Below, in pieces: positions 41,086 through 53,172 of a DNA stretch of 64,000 bases. The DNA comes from Mesostigma viride (taxonomy: Eukaryota; Streptophyta; Mesostigmatophyceae; Mesostigmatales; Mesostigmataceae), in contig RPFO01000430.1 of the NCBI GenBank assembly GCA_009746045.1, forward strand, positions 1 through 64,000. Direction: 5' to 3'. A model generated the notes under the pieces. It had not been told where the DNA came from and did not search any database. It saw nothing but the letters and a program-made list of their open reading frames with translations. A program made the translations under genes and the position numbers. The stretch's first letter is position 1. Every line of letters starts with the position of its first letter.

Positions 41086-43074
41086 GGAACATAACTCCGT
41101 TGGGAGTATATGTAGCACATAGCCCTGAGAAGGGGCATATGAGCCTATAATACATTCTAAGCTACTTCCTGCAAGGGTGGGAATGTAAACAACACTTGCT
41201 CTAGGTGCACCAGGGCACCCGCACCCTCATGGTCTATCACGCTATGCCCGGGTAAGGGGGGAGCATGCCTGTGAGGGGGAAGATCATCATGGCTATACAA
41301 GAGCTATGGCATGGCTTCTCGGCAGAGAGTGACTCCCTGCATGGGCACAACATTACTAAATAAGGCTAGGCATCGTCTGGAGTGTGGCACATCATAGGCA
41401 CACATGTACATGATTAAATAAAGCGCGGGGCTTAGCTGGGATAGTGCCTCTAGGAGGCGTACATGTACATGGCCATGGTCTATCTATTCTGCACTACTAC
41501 TGCTGTATTCCCCTAAGCTGGGGCGTCTGGAGTCGCTGGGGCCGCGGGGGGGGGGGGGTCGCCTGCCAGGGCTTGTGGCCGACGTAGATGGCCGCCCCCT
41601 TCCAGTACACCGGCTGCCCCGCCTTGGTCTGCCGGAGCTGGAGGTAGGTCGGCCATAGCTCCCGTCGCCGTTGTTGCTGCGCCAGGGTCAAGTCGTCATC
41701 AAGGGTGAAGAGAGTCTTCTCGAGCCGCTTGCGGCGTCTGAGAAAAGAAATCTTGTCCGCCGGGGTCTTAAAGGTGAGGAGGAGCGGGGGCGGCCCTGCC
41801 TTACCCCGCGCGCGGGGAAGGCGGTGGGCAGCCAGCTCTATCTCACCGTTAAGGCCCATGCGACCAAGGATTTCTCTCTCAAACGCACGTAAAAGCTTCT
41901 CGGAATTCTCACCTTCCTCCATCTTGAAGTTCTTGACAATGACGTTGAGGCTGCGCTTGGCGAGCTCGGCCTCCTCGCGGAGGTCAAGCGTCTGCCGTTG
42001 GAGCTGGGCTGCGACGGCGGAGGTGGTGGAGGTGGTATGTTGCTTAAGCATGTCCGCCCAGGTGGTGATGGGAGGAGCATCGCCGGCCAGGCCAGCCGAG
42101 GCTGGCTTGGCGGCAATGTCCTTCACCGCCTGGGCGGTGAGGCTTGCGGTATTCTGCAGAACCTCGATAGCAATGGCGTTGTCCTTAAGACGCTGGTCGA
42201 TGTCACGGAGCTGGGCGGTGATGGCGTCGGAGGTGGAGGTGGTGGCGGTGGAGGAGGCGAGGAGGGTGGAGGTGGCGGTGGAGATGGTGGAGGTGGCGGT
42301 GGAGAGGAGGGGGAGCTCGGCAGCCAACGTGCTGCCCATGATCGACCGCCACATCTGCTGCGATGGGGGCCACGTGCTGCTCGAGGGCCTCCTTGAGGAG
42401 TGAGCGGATGGAGGATTCGGTTAAGGTGGTGGTGAGGGGCTTTGGGGGCCAAAGCTCCTCGAGGGAGCGGCCGAGGAGGGAGAAAAGGACGCGAATCTGA
42501 AGGTTGGGGCGGCGGCATTTGAGGATTTGGTCGAAGTTGTGGGTGCGTCTCTGGAAAGCATCGGTGAGGCGGCCCTGATGGAAGAGTTGCTTGCACATCT
42601 CGAGAAGCGAGGCATACGATCCGAAAAACACGTAGCTCAGGATCTTGTCGGGGTTGAGCTTGTCAAAAAAGCCGGGCTGGCTGGCGTCAAAGTCGAACTC
42701 CTCCCAGGTCGGCTCGGCAGGGCGACTGCGCTTGGGTTCAGGCGACGCTGCTGGCGAGGCGGCCAGCGGGGGCTGGGCGACCACTAGAGCTTGGCTAGTG
42801 GCGCCGCTGCCTTCTGGACCGGTTGGCGAAGCTGCAGCCGGGGCTGCAGACGTATTTTCATTGCTAAGCGCAGCCGCCAGGCTGCGTTGCGTCGAGAGGC
42901 GTTTGCTCATCGTATATTGCGTAATAGCTTCGGAAAATTATATCAGCATGTGCGTCATAAAAAGACGCGTCGATTGTGATATTCACGGCTAAATTCGGGG
43001 CTCAAACGTGAAAGTTATGAGCTCCGCCGTCAGCCATGGCTACCTCGTGGCTCGTGGCTCGTGGCAAGCGTATA
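41086..43074 (-). mobile_element. ORF1-only non-LTR element ('half-LINE'), copy II
   Basis: Minus-strand, full-length relative of 20598-22592. The 5' end is at 43074 and the 3' hairpin CTCCCAACGGAG at about 41095-41106, with an (AATT)n tail. Both copies share 5' leader, ORF and 3' UTR, but they differ in the N-terminal third of the protein. Confidence 0.85.
41497..42910 (-). pseudogene. LINE ORF1-like protein, frameshifted (half-LINE copy II)
   Basis: ATG at 42910, same start as copy I (MSKRLSTQRSLAAALSNENT). Up to about residue 190 it reads in one frame. Near 42335 it has four extra bases relative to copy I and shifts; the remaining about 285 codons (41497-42354 frame) are open and keep the RRM-like part (NVIVKNFKMEEGENSEKLLR) and C-terminal domain (LDDDLTLAQQQRRRELWPTY). 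Residues 75-160 differ strongly from copy I (for example QRRTHNFDQILKCRRPNL), while the C-terminal half is nearly identical. That suggests fast evolution or exchange in the N-terminal region. Confidence 0.75.
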
Positions 43075-44524
43075 TGCATGGGGGCTTCTAATATTATACA
43101 AAACAGTCTAAATTCTTCTTGCGGTGTTCTAATTAATGTGGCGTACGTACCGACGTGGGAAGTCCGTCACGTCACATCCTCGACTGACCGGCCGGCTGGG
43201 TATACATTGATAGAACCCGGCCGGCCCGCGGACTTTAATTTTACGTGTCAGATACAAAAGTTAGCCGCTGTACAGGTGGTTTTTAATCTCTGCATTCTAA
43301 TTCATAACCTACAGCTATATATGTATGGTTTGAATTTAATTTGCAGCGCTAGCGGCGCAGGCCGTGTAGATTATAGTGTTGGCCTATGAGTGCCCTCGGT
43401 GGCCGGCCGTGGAAGATACGTACAATGCGCCGTGGCAATTAGACCCGGCCTTTAATTACCTCTTGCGGGATAGTTTGGAACGGTGGCTTCATGCAGGATA
43501 GTATAGTAAGGAAGCATCGACTGGGCCGGGTTATTGTATGTATCACGCCTCAGCGCCTAAATTTCGAATGCCAACATTAATGAAGATTCTTGCTTTTGCA
43601 TCTCGACTCGGTGTTATTTGCGTGTGTGCAGGGACGGCACTGCGTGGGTGTTGCAGCTAGTGGTACCGGTTGTAAGTGCCGCGCTCGCTACCAGCCGACA
43701 ACTAAGTATAGCTCTGGGTAACTATAGAACCGTAGTCCATTAAATAAATATTGCAACTTATATAGAGCCATAGTTAACATGTATTACAGTGCTAGATAGC
43801 AGCTATTATCATCATGGTTGGCCAGTACCATGCAGCAGATGACAGCTATAGCTATCTCTGACCGACAGCTAGTAATCTGCCATCAGCTAATAATCAGTAC
43901 CGCCAGGTGAGAGCTATCTATGAGCGTTGACACTAGGGCTTGGTGACAGTTACTAGCGGCAGCCTGGCAGCTATACCTAGATATCTGTGATGTATTATCA
44001 GCTTAAGTGCAGCTGGCTCAGTTACAGGCCCTTCTAATTCTTAATGCCACAAAGTTGCTTCTCATCATGAATCCTTCATGTCTTGCGACTGTTTCTGTCG
44101 TGCACCTGCGGAATCATGCTGCATTAGCTGTTCGTCATCTCCCAAGCCTTTCTCTTCACTCATCGTTACACTACTTGCACGAGTATCCAGTTTCTAAATT
44201 AGCCTCTATGAGCCTCGATCTATGAGCATCGATGACTGTGTGCTGTGTGGGTTCAGCTGTACGAGTTTTGGTGGTGGCGGACGTACCTCCCTCGTTTCAT
44301 AGATTCTGTTTTTGCTCCTTTCTTTGGTGGCATGCTGTCCCCATGCATCCAATTAGCCAGCTGCCGGCCTCCATTGCGGGATGAAGTCCCAAGATTAGAG
44401 TGGCCGCGCAGTAATATCTATTTGGCATCGATGCGTTTAATATCTGTATAGCGTTTGCATGTGTAGGAGTGAAACTGGGAGCCTGCGCTGACAGTAAGGA
44501 CATTGATAACCCACCGTGGCGATG
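43075..44524. other. unassigned sequence, no gene seen
   Basis: About 1.45 kb, AT-rich with scattered CCGGCCGG words and several GCTATAGCTAT-like palindromes around 43800-43990. Open frames are short and carry no recognisable motif. Confidence 0.4.
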
Positions 44525-44745
44525 GCAAGGGGTCACACATGCTGTGTGGACGGTGTACTGACATCATCGGCCCGAACAGTCCAAGCTGGGGTCGAACGCA
44601 TGCATGCATGGTGTACTGTCATCCCTGAGCAGTCGATCCGAGGGGTCACGCATGCTGTGTGCATGGACGTGTACTGTCATCCGTGAACAGTCCAAGGGGT
44701 CACACAAGCTGCGTGCACTGTGTACTTCCCTGAACCATCCCTGAT
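44525..44745. repeat. degenerate tandem repeat of about 55-60 bp
   Basis: Three to four imperfect units with GGGGTCACACATGCTGTGTG, GTGTACTGTCATC and GAACAGTCCAAG. It lies just upstream of the RTX-like coding region. Confidence 0.65.
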
Positions 44746-44830
44746 CAATAAGTTCATTCAATCGCTTCCACGGCCTCTGCATGTCTGGGATCTCTTGTGG
44801 CTGCTCGATCCTCTCTCCTTGATCGCGTGA

Positions 44831-45703
44831 GCAGCTGTTATATTCGGGACGTCGGGTAACGATCGCCTCAATGGAACGGGGAGCAACGACACCATCGACG
44901 CAGGGAACGGCAATGATGTTGTTTATGCTGGCGGAGGGGATGACGTAGCAACGGGTGGCGATGGAAACGATAGGTTGGATGGGGAGGATGGGGATGATAC
45001 CCTGGACGGCGGACCCGGTAATGACCTCCTTTTTGGAGGGGCGGACGATGACGACCTGCAGGGAGGCGACGGGAATGATCGCTTGTACGGGTATGATGGG
45101 GCGGACACCCTGGATGGCGGAGATCATAATGACCTCCTTTTTGGAGGGGCCGGCGGACGATGACGACCTGCAGGGAGGCGACGGGAATGATTCTTTGTAC
45201 GGAGGCACAGGGAATGACGTTATGGCCGGCGGGGCCCAAAATGATTTTGTTAGGGGGGACGATGGGGATGACCAACTTGACGGTGGCGCTGGTAATGATA
45301 TCCTTGTTGGAGGCACCGGTAATGACGCCCTGCAGGGAGGCCCGACGGGAATGATAATGTGTACGGAGGGACAGGGAATGACGTAGCAACGGGTGGCGAT
45401 GGAAACGACAAGTTGGATGGGGAGGATGGGGATGATACCCTGGACGGCGGACCCGGTAATGATATCCTTCTTGGACGCGCCGGTGCTGACACCCTGCAGG
45501 GTGGCAGCGGGAATGATCGCTTGTACGGGTATGACGGGGCGGACACCCTGGATGGCGGAGCAGATAATGACGTCCTTTTTGGAGGGGCGGACGATGATGA
45601 CCTGCAGGGAGGCGACGGGAATGATTTCGTGTACGGAGGCACAGGGAATGACGTTGTGGCCGGCGGCAACGGAGATGATGTGGTCCAGGGGGACGATTGT
45701 TAA
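44831..45703 (+). pseudogene. RTX-type (GGxGxDxLx) calcium-binding repeat protein fragment, frameshifted
   Basis: About 290 codons made almost wholly of nonapeptides of the GGxGNDxL type, the repeat that binds Ca2+ in a parallel beta-roll. It starts in frame at VIFGTSGNDRLNGTGSND directly after an in-frame TGA (44828-44830), so the true N-terminus is missing or lies in an upstream exon (an AG acceptor-like CAG is at 44832-44834). Four extra bases near 45148 and two near 45338 shift the middle about 190 bp into another frame; the net +6 restores the first frame. Stop at 45701-45703 with AATAAA at 45703-45708. A stretch of about 110 bp is repeated with an offset of 437 bp. RTX repeats are most common in secreted bacterial proteins but also occur in algae. 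No toxin or enzyme domain is attached here, so function cannot be named. Confidence 0.75.
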
Positions 45704-45708
45704 ATAAA

Positions 45709-47013
45709 GCATCAATTACAAGCTTAAGGAGTTGGCGAAGATCCTCGAAGATGATGGTAGTGGGTATTGTGCTCAGATCCATAGCCCGCAGCCCTTAGGC
45801 CCGTAGGTGCGCGCGCTCACATGGTGATTGCGCCCCAAAATGTAATGACGGCTGCCTTTGTGGATCATCACCGCAACGCATCAGCTCAACCACAAGACAC
45901 ACATACCGCGAACTGAAGATATCAACGCGACGCCACAAAGTACCCAGAAATAGAGCGATACCACCGCAAGTAGTAAAACTGCACAAGTACCGGCGTGGCG
46001 CCACACACATCGGCCACAGCCGAAAGTACTATGCAACTTCCGATCACTGACAGACTTCCGCCCACTCGATTAGTCACAATACCATATCAACACATAGCCC
46101 ACATCAGCTCATCAAATACCAACACCAATCAACACAGACAAGATGGGTGAACACAAACTTGTATGAATTACCACCAGTTGGTTAATGCACCAATCAACAC
46201 AGGTTGTTATAGGTTACCCACCAATGTGACTGCGAGCCATAAAAGACAACACCAGCCCATTTTTCCCGAGCAGTCACATCCCCATGTGATTTTCAATCAG
46301 AACCACACTTAGCCTGTCCGCACCCACAACTGATGCCATTTCACAACAACTACTCGTCATCACCTCTTAGACATAACACTATGTAACTGTCACATGACAC
46401 ACCATTAACTCCTCAAGCAAAACCAAGACCCACAAATAAACACTGTTGGTCACAACCATGCATACCAAACAAAGACAATAAGCGAGAATCAATGAGACAA
46501 CCAAGATAACCAAAATCAACATCACTTGGCTATAACGGTATCACTTGTCAACTACACATCACTAAATGTATCAAGGAGACAACCAGCGCAGGCCAGAAAT
46601 CATATATGCATACGCATTGACAATTATCCAACATGGATCTGCCACCACCACACATCAGCATACTCAGCTTCAACATTGCACAGATCATCTGCACACACCA
46701 CACAAAATAATACGAGCCAGAACATTATGTACTAGGGGAGTGCCAACCCCGTTATCAGGCGCCCATTGATGCCCTGCTCATATTATCAGCATGTGCTAGA
46801 AAGTCATGTAAGCAAGCGAGAATACAAGACTGGTCCACCAAGACCATCTGTGCCACTGACCTCATCAACTCTCAATCACTTTACGCCAGGCACTAGGAAT
46901 CACACAGCCACCTTTGCGGCTTTGCCAGGTCAACCAGGTGAGTCATTTGCCCACTGCCCACCAGACGATCCTTCCTGGACCAAAGTACCCGACTTCCCAC
47001 GTACCCGAATAAA
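45709..47013. other. A/C-rich sequence without a recognised gene
   Basis: The plus strand is rich in A and C with many CACA and ACCA words, as is the sequence on the other side of the LTR element (55131-56050). The two were contiguous before the LTR element inserted. The 26-bp word shared with 17695-17720 is at 46576-46601. No gene seen. Confidence 0.5.
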
Positions 47014-47018
47014 ACGAA
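47014..47018. repeat. target-site duplication, left
   Basis: ACGAA immediately before the 5' LTR. The same five bases follow the 3' LTR at 55126-55130. Confidence 0.9.
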
Positions 47019-47798
47019 TGTAACAAGCAAAAATGACTTTGTTGTTACATCCTTTGTTTTGTGAATGTTTGGCTTTTATTTGAGGACTTTTGGATCAGTA
47101 TTGAGAAAGTTATGAGGTTTCTAAGACGACGGTACTTGGAGCTGATACTTTGTCAACCAACTGATAGGAACCCTCATTGGTCGTGGCCTGATCCACGTAG
47201 GGTTGTAGTTTGTTGGCTGATACTACTGATAGGAGCCCTCATTGGTCGTGGCCTGATCCACGTGGGGTTGTAGTTTGTTAGTTGGTACTATTGAGTCTTA
47301 AATGCTCCTTTGGGACTTCAGTGCTTACGACAGATTTAGGATCTCATGGAAAGATTCTGCCAGGCTGTGTGTGGTGTTGTTCTGTTCTGTGTGACTAGGA
47401 TGGATACGAAGATCTTGTATAGAATCCCATGGTTCTGATTGGTTCTCTTCAGGCTAAGGTTGGAGCAAGTTCGACAAGCACGTCGATATCAAGGACGTGG
47501 GGTCGCCATTGTTGCTACGTTGGTTTTGATTCACCATGGTATAATAAAGCTTGGCTTTGTTGTCCAATCCATAAGAGCCCCTTGGCTATAGACGTCCTTC
47601 AGTTCCACAGAGGTCGTCTATACACGAGCTTGTCTTTGTGTCTACAAGGGGTTGTGATTCCCTAAATCACGTGCTGTGGAATTTCCATCTCAACGTTGCT
47701 CGGATACTTGAAGTTCTGCGACTCAGGAAAGCAACCCAGGTAAAAGATCTTTCATATTGGACTGTGGATGATGTTGATGATCATTTTTAGTCGTTACA
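47019..47798 (+). repeat. 5' LTR
   Basis: Starts TGTAACAAGCAAAAATGAC and ends TTTTTAGTCGTTACA. The terminal inverted repeat TGTAAC/GTTACA is visible. Contains a 65-bp internal tandem duplication (CTGATAGG at 47161 and 47226) with CCTCATTGGTCGTGGCCTGA in both units, and an AATAAA-like ATAATAAAGC at 47541-47550. Confidence 0.95.
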
Positions 47799-47799
47799 T

Positions 47800-47811
47800 T
47801 GGTATCGGGGA
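47800..47811 (+). promoter_or_regulatory. primer binding site
   Basis: TGGTATCGGGGA starts two bases inside the 5' LTR. The first seven bases match the common initiator-Met tRNA PBS (TGGTATC). The rest differs from the usual form, so the primer tRNA is not certain. Confidence 0.7.
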
Positions 47812-48025
47812 TCTCTACTTTGGTGTTTCTCTTGAAGTCGCAACCTTCCGGGTAGTACAACGTTGATCAGATGTCTGTCATCCGAGAAGATTCATAGAGT
47901 TGCGGAAAACTTACGGTGTTACAGACTGAGACACATCCTGATGTGACTGTCTTGCTCTGTAACACTAGAAGTCAGCCGTAACCGTTGTCTCTACTAGGCA
48001 GACGATCGCGACTCCATGTGGAAGT

Positions 48026-48259
48026 ATGAGTAGTTCGAAGACACAATCACCTTTACCCCCTACTAATCAAGGTTTGGGAGATCCGTCATCATCTCTGGAA
48101 CCCATTGCTAGGGAAGGTGCTGAGACAACTACTCATACTCCACGGCGTCAACTTAATTTCAATCGTACTTCTATGACTGAAGTGAGGCGGGTTACACAAT
48201 CACCTTCATCCCTACGGAACCAGGTGTGGGCGACCTTCTTCTCCTTCACCTCTCCCTAG
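48026..48259 (+). pseudogene. gag-like N-terminal fragment
   Basis: First ATG of the interior. A 77-codon frame rich in Ser/Thr/Pro (MSSSKTQSPLPPTNQ...) whose position and composition resemble the start of a gag polyprotein. It stops soon, and the sequence after about 48240 is unlike gag. Weak evidence. Confidence 0.35.
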
Positions 48260-50367
48260 AAAAGGGTGTTGCATAAGCCATTATTAACGCACCACTAAGT
48301 CACCGTCCCTTTCTTTAAATTCGTGCAATATTTCATTGACAAGCGTCCTTACTTACGGGCTTTCGGCTGGCTGGCCGCATCGTGCTGAAGTCCGACCACC
48401 GCCCTGTCTGTCGTGGCTGCTGACGCCGCAGTCTCTGCCTAGCTCCAAACATCTTTATATATTAGCATTACGCAAGTGTTGCTACGTTTCGAGCAGGGCA
48501 TGCGGAGTGTTGGGCCAGTAGCTCAGCAGGTCCGGCTCCAGAATCCTGCTAGGAGCTGTCTTTTTTCCCTGCAGGCTCTGTTTTCGGCCAGGCCGACATG
48601 GCGCTACGGGTTATGGCTGAGCCGACGCAATGTTGCTGCCGACGGCACCTATCACCCGGTTTCCGGGTTGCGGCTGCACGCACGACCACCACCGCGACCG
48701 CCTGACGACGTCGCCGTCTAAGGTTGTTTTTTTTTCCCGGTGCTGCTTTTCTTTGACGACATTTTTACGGTGTGGCTCAGGTTACACCTCGTGTCTTTTG
48801 AGGGTGGCTCCGGATGAGCGGACAGTAGGGATTCATGGCTGCCTTTTTTACGCAAGGTTCCTTTTGCACTCACTTGACAATCTTTCAGGATCCTTTTCTT
48901 CGGTGCATGGGCAGCCTACCCTTGCTGTTTAAGGACTGTGGCACGTCCTTAATTCACGCGTCGCCAAACATTTGTTTCAGTTGTGGGGGAAACTCTTCCT
49001 TTTCTTGTTGAGCATCATGACAGTGGAGGCGTTCTAGGTTGAGCTTTGGTTCCTCCCACGTGTATGGTGGTTTGGTTTTGGTGGGGAGGAGAACAACGGC
49101 ATTTGTGTTGTTCCCACTAGCATCATGGTACTATGGGTAGGGCGAGCTCCCTAGGAGTTGTCCAGATTGGTGGCAGCTACGTCTGGTTACCCTGAGCAAT
49201 TTTTTGCGGGGGAGTGGACATCCTGGATGTCTGCAATGTAATTTCCAGACGGCATCACACATGCCAGGGCAGAACAACAGCATTTACGGGGTTTCCACTA
49301 TCATACTGGACAGCTGTGTCTAGTTACCCTGAGAAAATTTCTGCGGGGGAGTGGATATCCCAGGTCTGCCAAAAGGGTGCCAGATGCTATCATGGAGGCG
49401 TATGGCATGGTAGATGCCACCACATCAGGGGACATCGGGATACCTGCAGTGGGTTGTCCCCTAGAGGGTATCACACGTGCACCCATGAGTTGCCAGGTGT
49501 CTCTTGCATGGGTTGCCCACTTGCTAGACGGTGTCCTTTGACACATGTTCCCAGAGGGGGTGGACCACTTGCTTGACAATGTCCCTTTACAAGTGGGGTG
49601 TGGGTCACTTGCCAGTTGGGGCCCTTACCTGCGCCAGACCATTGTGACCACGCATTTACTTCTCCCAGGACAGGATGGTTACCACTGCTTGTTGGCAGAT
49701 GGTCCCTGTTGGGCCTAGGAGGTGCACTAGGACAGCAAGTATGGACACCAGGGCTGCTGTCATAGTTCTTATCTGTGAATATATCTGATATAGTTCTCAG
49801 ATCAGAATTTTTGACACTGGTCAAGGCGTTTTTAGGCCCATTTTTTCGATTTTTGGGCAATTCTGCTGGCTGTTGGACAACCTCAGGCCCTTGTGTTCCT
49901 CCGGCTTAGGAGTTCTGGCTACCTGGCACTTGGTAGTAGCCCTGTTCGAGTCTGCTATCTTAATAGGTTGGCAGTCTGTGGCTTGCCTACTAGGCAGTTT
50001 TCTGAGTGCCATAGTGAAGAGTGCTGGCTCCTTCCTGCAGCCTGATTGACGTTTAGTCCGGGCAGTTGACAGCATGTGGTCCTTCTTCCAAGCAGCTTCT
50101 GGAGCCAGGCTCATTGGTGTCCGTCCCAGGCCTCCATAAAGCAGCTTAGTCACTTCCCCATAGCGTGATCGGCGCAAGCAGCTAGTCTTGGTTGTACAGT
50201 CAGGCAACAGCTGTGTTGGATACCCACATGTGGGGGTGGTCCAACGCTGATTGGGCGTGGTGGCAGTAGCCTCTTGGGGGCTTGAGGCCAGTGGGGGATT
50301 GGAAACATGTCTATGGCGGGCATGGTGCATGGAGGCTACGTTGGAGAGTACCCTGGTAGTGGACTAG
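48260..50367. other. LTR element interior without recognisable genes
   Basis: G/T-rich, with diffuse repeats (for example CACTTGC...GACA...GTCC near 49520-49590). No frame with a recognised domain. Confidence 0.5.
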
Positions 50368-50490
50368 TGCTGTTGGTGGCAACTGCAAGCACTCATGGTG
50401 ACGAGCGCCAGCACTCCTGGTGGCGACTACCAGCACTCATGGTGGGGCCTGAGAGCACTCGTGGTGGCGACTGCAAGCACTGCATGGTGG
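50368..50490. repeat. 22-bp tandem repeat, about 5 units
   Basis: Units GCACTC(A/C/G)TGGTG... at 50389, 50411, 50433, 50455 and 50477, inside the LTR element. Confidence 0.85.
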
Positions 50491-52313
50491 CCGCTGGCGA
50501 CTCTGGTGACTTGGGGACGCCCAAGTGACGAGTATCTGTAATGCTGGTGCCTGCTCCTGACGCAGTGCTGGTCCTGCCTGCTGGTGGACATCAAGCCAGC
50601 CTTGTGCAGATGAGTAACCTCCTACCCTTGCTTTGCCCTGCTATGGACTTATTCTTGCTTGCATGGTGCCAGGATGGCTTGTTGTCTTGATAGTACACCA
50701 TCCGCCCTTGAGCTGATTGCTTGCACAGCATGATGGTTGTATGAATGGGACTGCTTGCACGGGGGGTCTGGCATCATGTTTGCGTGGGTAGGATGTCCTT
50801 GTTGGTTGGATGATGGGCGGGATCAACGGAGCTACAACTGTGGGGCAGGATGGAATCTTTGGCATGACAGTGATGACAATGATGCCCACTCCGTTGACTC
50901 TTAATTGAGGAGTTGGACTACTTGGTGCTGGGCGGGGGCTCACATGGCTTAGAGGTGTGGGTTAGTTGGGGGACCCATTCAGCCCTCTACCACCCTTACA
51001 ACCTGCCTCATGTGCATCAGTATCCGTGGTACACTGACATTAATACCATTTGGCAGTCTACGTGGTCCACGGACATGGATACTACTTTCCATGCTTTGAC
51101 TAGGGGGACATGGTTCAGTCTACTTGCTAGGGCCCTGCCAAGCTGAGGGTGTATCTGTTTGATGACTGATGGCCTCATCCAGCATACCCTTACGCTGCCC
51201 TACTTGTGCAACCTTGTCTTGGGCTCCTTCGATCCTAATGCCCACATTACCTTGCATGGTAGTGCCACCTGGATGGATGCGGGGAGTGATTTTTGTTGCT
51301 GGGGCCCTGCCAAGCTTGGGCACATCAGTTGGCTGATTGGTGATTGCTTTCAGTCTGCTCTCAAGCTGCCTTGTATGCAACTCTGTCTTGGATGCTGTAG
51401 TTCCCACCCCATCTTTAGTCATGAGGTGCATAGGACGTCTTAATAGAGCGACCCTGCAGGCCACCAGTGGTTTAGTGGGCTGAGAGACTTGCCTCCCCCA
51501 CCCTTCTCTGGTTGGCTGGGCCTCTGTCTTCATGCGTATCCCATGGCGTTTGTTCCTGCTAGGTCATGCTGTCAATCTTGGGAAGCTGATACCAGGATTA
51601 TTACAGCTTATTCTACGCAGAGGGGTGGAATTATTAGGCATGCTGGTAGTCTCCAGTTTACCAGTTATGCTGAGGGGGATTTGTGTGGGGAGCAGGGCGT
51701 GCAGGGGATTGGGCTGCACCTAGCCCTTGCATGGGGGTAGCGTGTGCTACGATTTACAAGTTGGGGCATACCGTTCATAATGCTGGTGAGGCATTACTGA
51801 TCTTCTGCTATCCCTCTCAAGGCTGTGGATAGTTTTCCCAGGCATCTTATGGAGAAATAGTGTGCCTTGTGATTATCATAGGCCACTGGCTATGGGTTTG
51901 AGTGTACTAGCTACTAAGGAGATGTGGCTTTACCTCACTCTCACTCCTTTGGTGCGACTGGAGGGGGGGAATTTTGTTCTGGTGGGGAGGAGATCTGTGA
52001 GGATCATAGCGTGGATTCACCCTGGGATTTCAGTTCATCCTGTCGGGCTCACCTCATAGATCCCTGACTATGTGGTATCCTGGTTTCGCTGGCCATCGGT
52101 GGGCTATTTTGGCTGTGCTTTGTGGCACCTCCCCAACCTGCTGGCGGGTACCCACTGGTGACAACCCTGTCCACGGCCTCTCTTCATCATGGGTGTACTT
52201 CTGAGATACCCTTGATCTTCCTGAGGCGACCCTGTTGGCGACGTCTTCCTGCTGGATTGCTCCTGCCTCTTGGTGACTGCACTTCCACCTGGGGCGCTGT
52301 TGACGTTTCCTCG

Positions 52314-52412
52314 TTCCAGTTTGCGTGGACTGACGGGTGTCAGCAGGCCTTGGACTTGCTGCAGCAGAAGCTCACGCCAGCCCCTGTGTTAGGATTGAGC
52401 ATTCTTGGAATC
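52314..52412 (+). pseudogene. Ty3/gypsy pol remnant (RT/RNase H junction)
   Basis: FAWTDGCQQALDLLQQKLTP, followed by APVL, is the hallmark sequence at the end of the RT connection in Ty3/gypsy polymerases. It sits in a 107-codon frame (52122-52445) whose other parts I cannot align by eye. The catalytic RT box, RNase H and integrase are not recognisable nearby, so pol has decayed or been replaced. Confidence 0.65.
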
Positions 52413-52445
52413 CACCCAGCCTGCTATGACCTGTTGGTGATCTGA

Positions 52446-53172
52446 GGGAGGTCCCCAGTTGGGATGGATTGGGGATTTATTATGGCTCGGTTACCTGCCA
52501 CTCTGTTGTGGTGATACAGCATCTGTCCCTGACTACCTCTTCCCTTGAGAAGGGCTGGAATCTTTGGGTGTGCTGTGGTGACTAGCTTTGATGAGCCTTG
52601 GACCCTGGCAGCCCAGTTAGTTTTGTGGGGTTCGCTGTATAGAGGGTTAGCCTTGCTACATGACACTCTGCTTCCTGCCCTGATCAAGCAGTGAGAGTTG
52701 TCAGTATTTCGTGGCATGGATCCCTGTGGATGACCCGTTATCCTGGGAATGTCAGGCTTGTCTTTCACCCGTGGACTCTAGCTGAGGGAGGGTGGTGTCC
52801 CAGAACATGGAGTGGCCTCGCCTTGTTTGGCTTAGGTGCCTTGATCCTGTTTACTCCTTCTTGGATTCATGTGGACTCATTGAATCCGACGGGGATCTGA
52901 GTTGAGTGGGATGGACTCTGGTGGGAGTTTGGTTGGACTAAGCTGAGATGACATCCAGATTTTGGTGACCAGTTTCTGAGGATGGTTGAGGGGATCTGAG
53001 CTTGGATGGCACATGGAGAGTGACTTCTGTGTTGTACCCTCGACATATGGAGTGGTTCACCTAGGGCTTGATTCCTGGTATGATTAAGACACGTGGGTCA
53101 TGTTCTGCATGCACGTCTTCGTGTACCAGACCAATAGTATATACCTGGAGGTTTCTACCTTGGTGCTGCTGA
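52446..53172. other. LTR element interior without recognisable genes
   Basis: No frame with recognised domains. Confidence 0.4.

Noticed and set aside
45703-45708. AATAAA as proof of an expressed RTX gene
   Set aside because: The hexamer is short and overlaps the stop codon in AT-rich sequence; without transcripts it is only suggestive.
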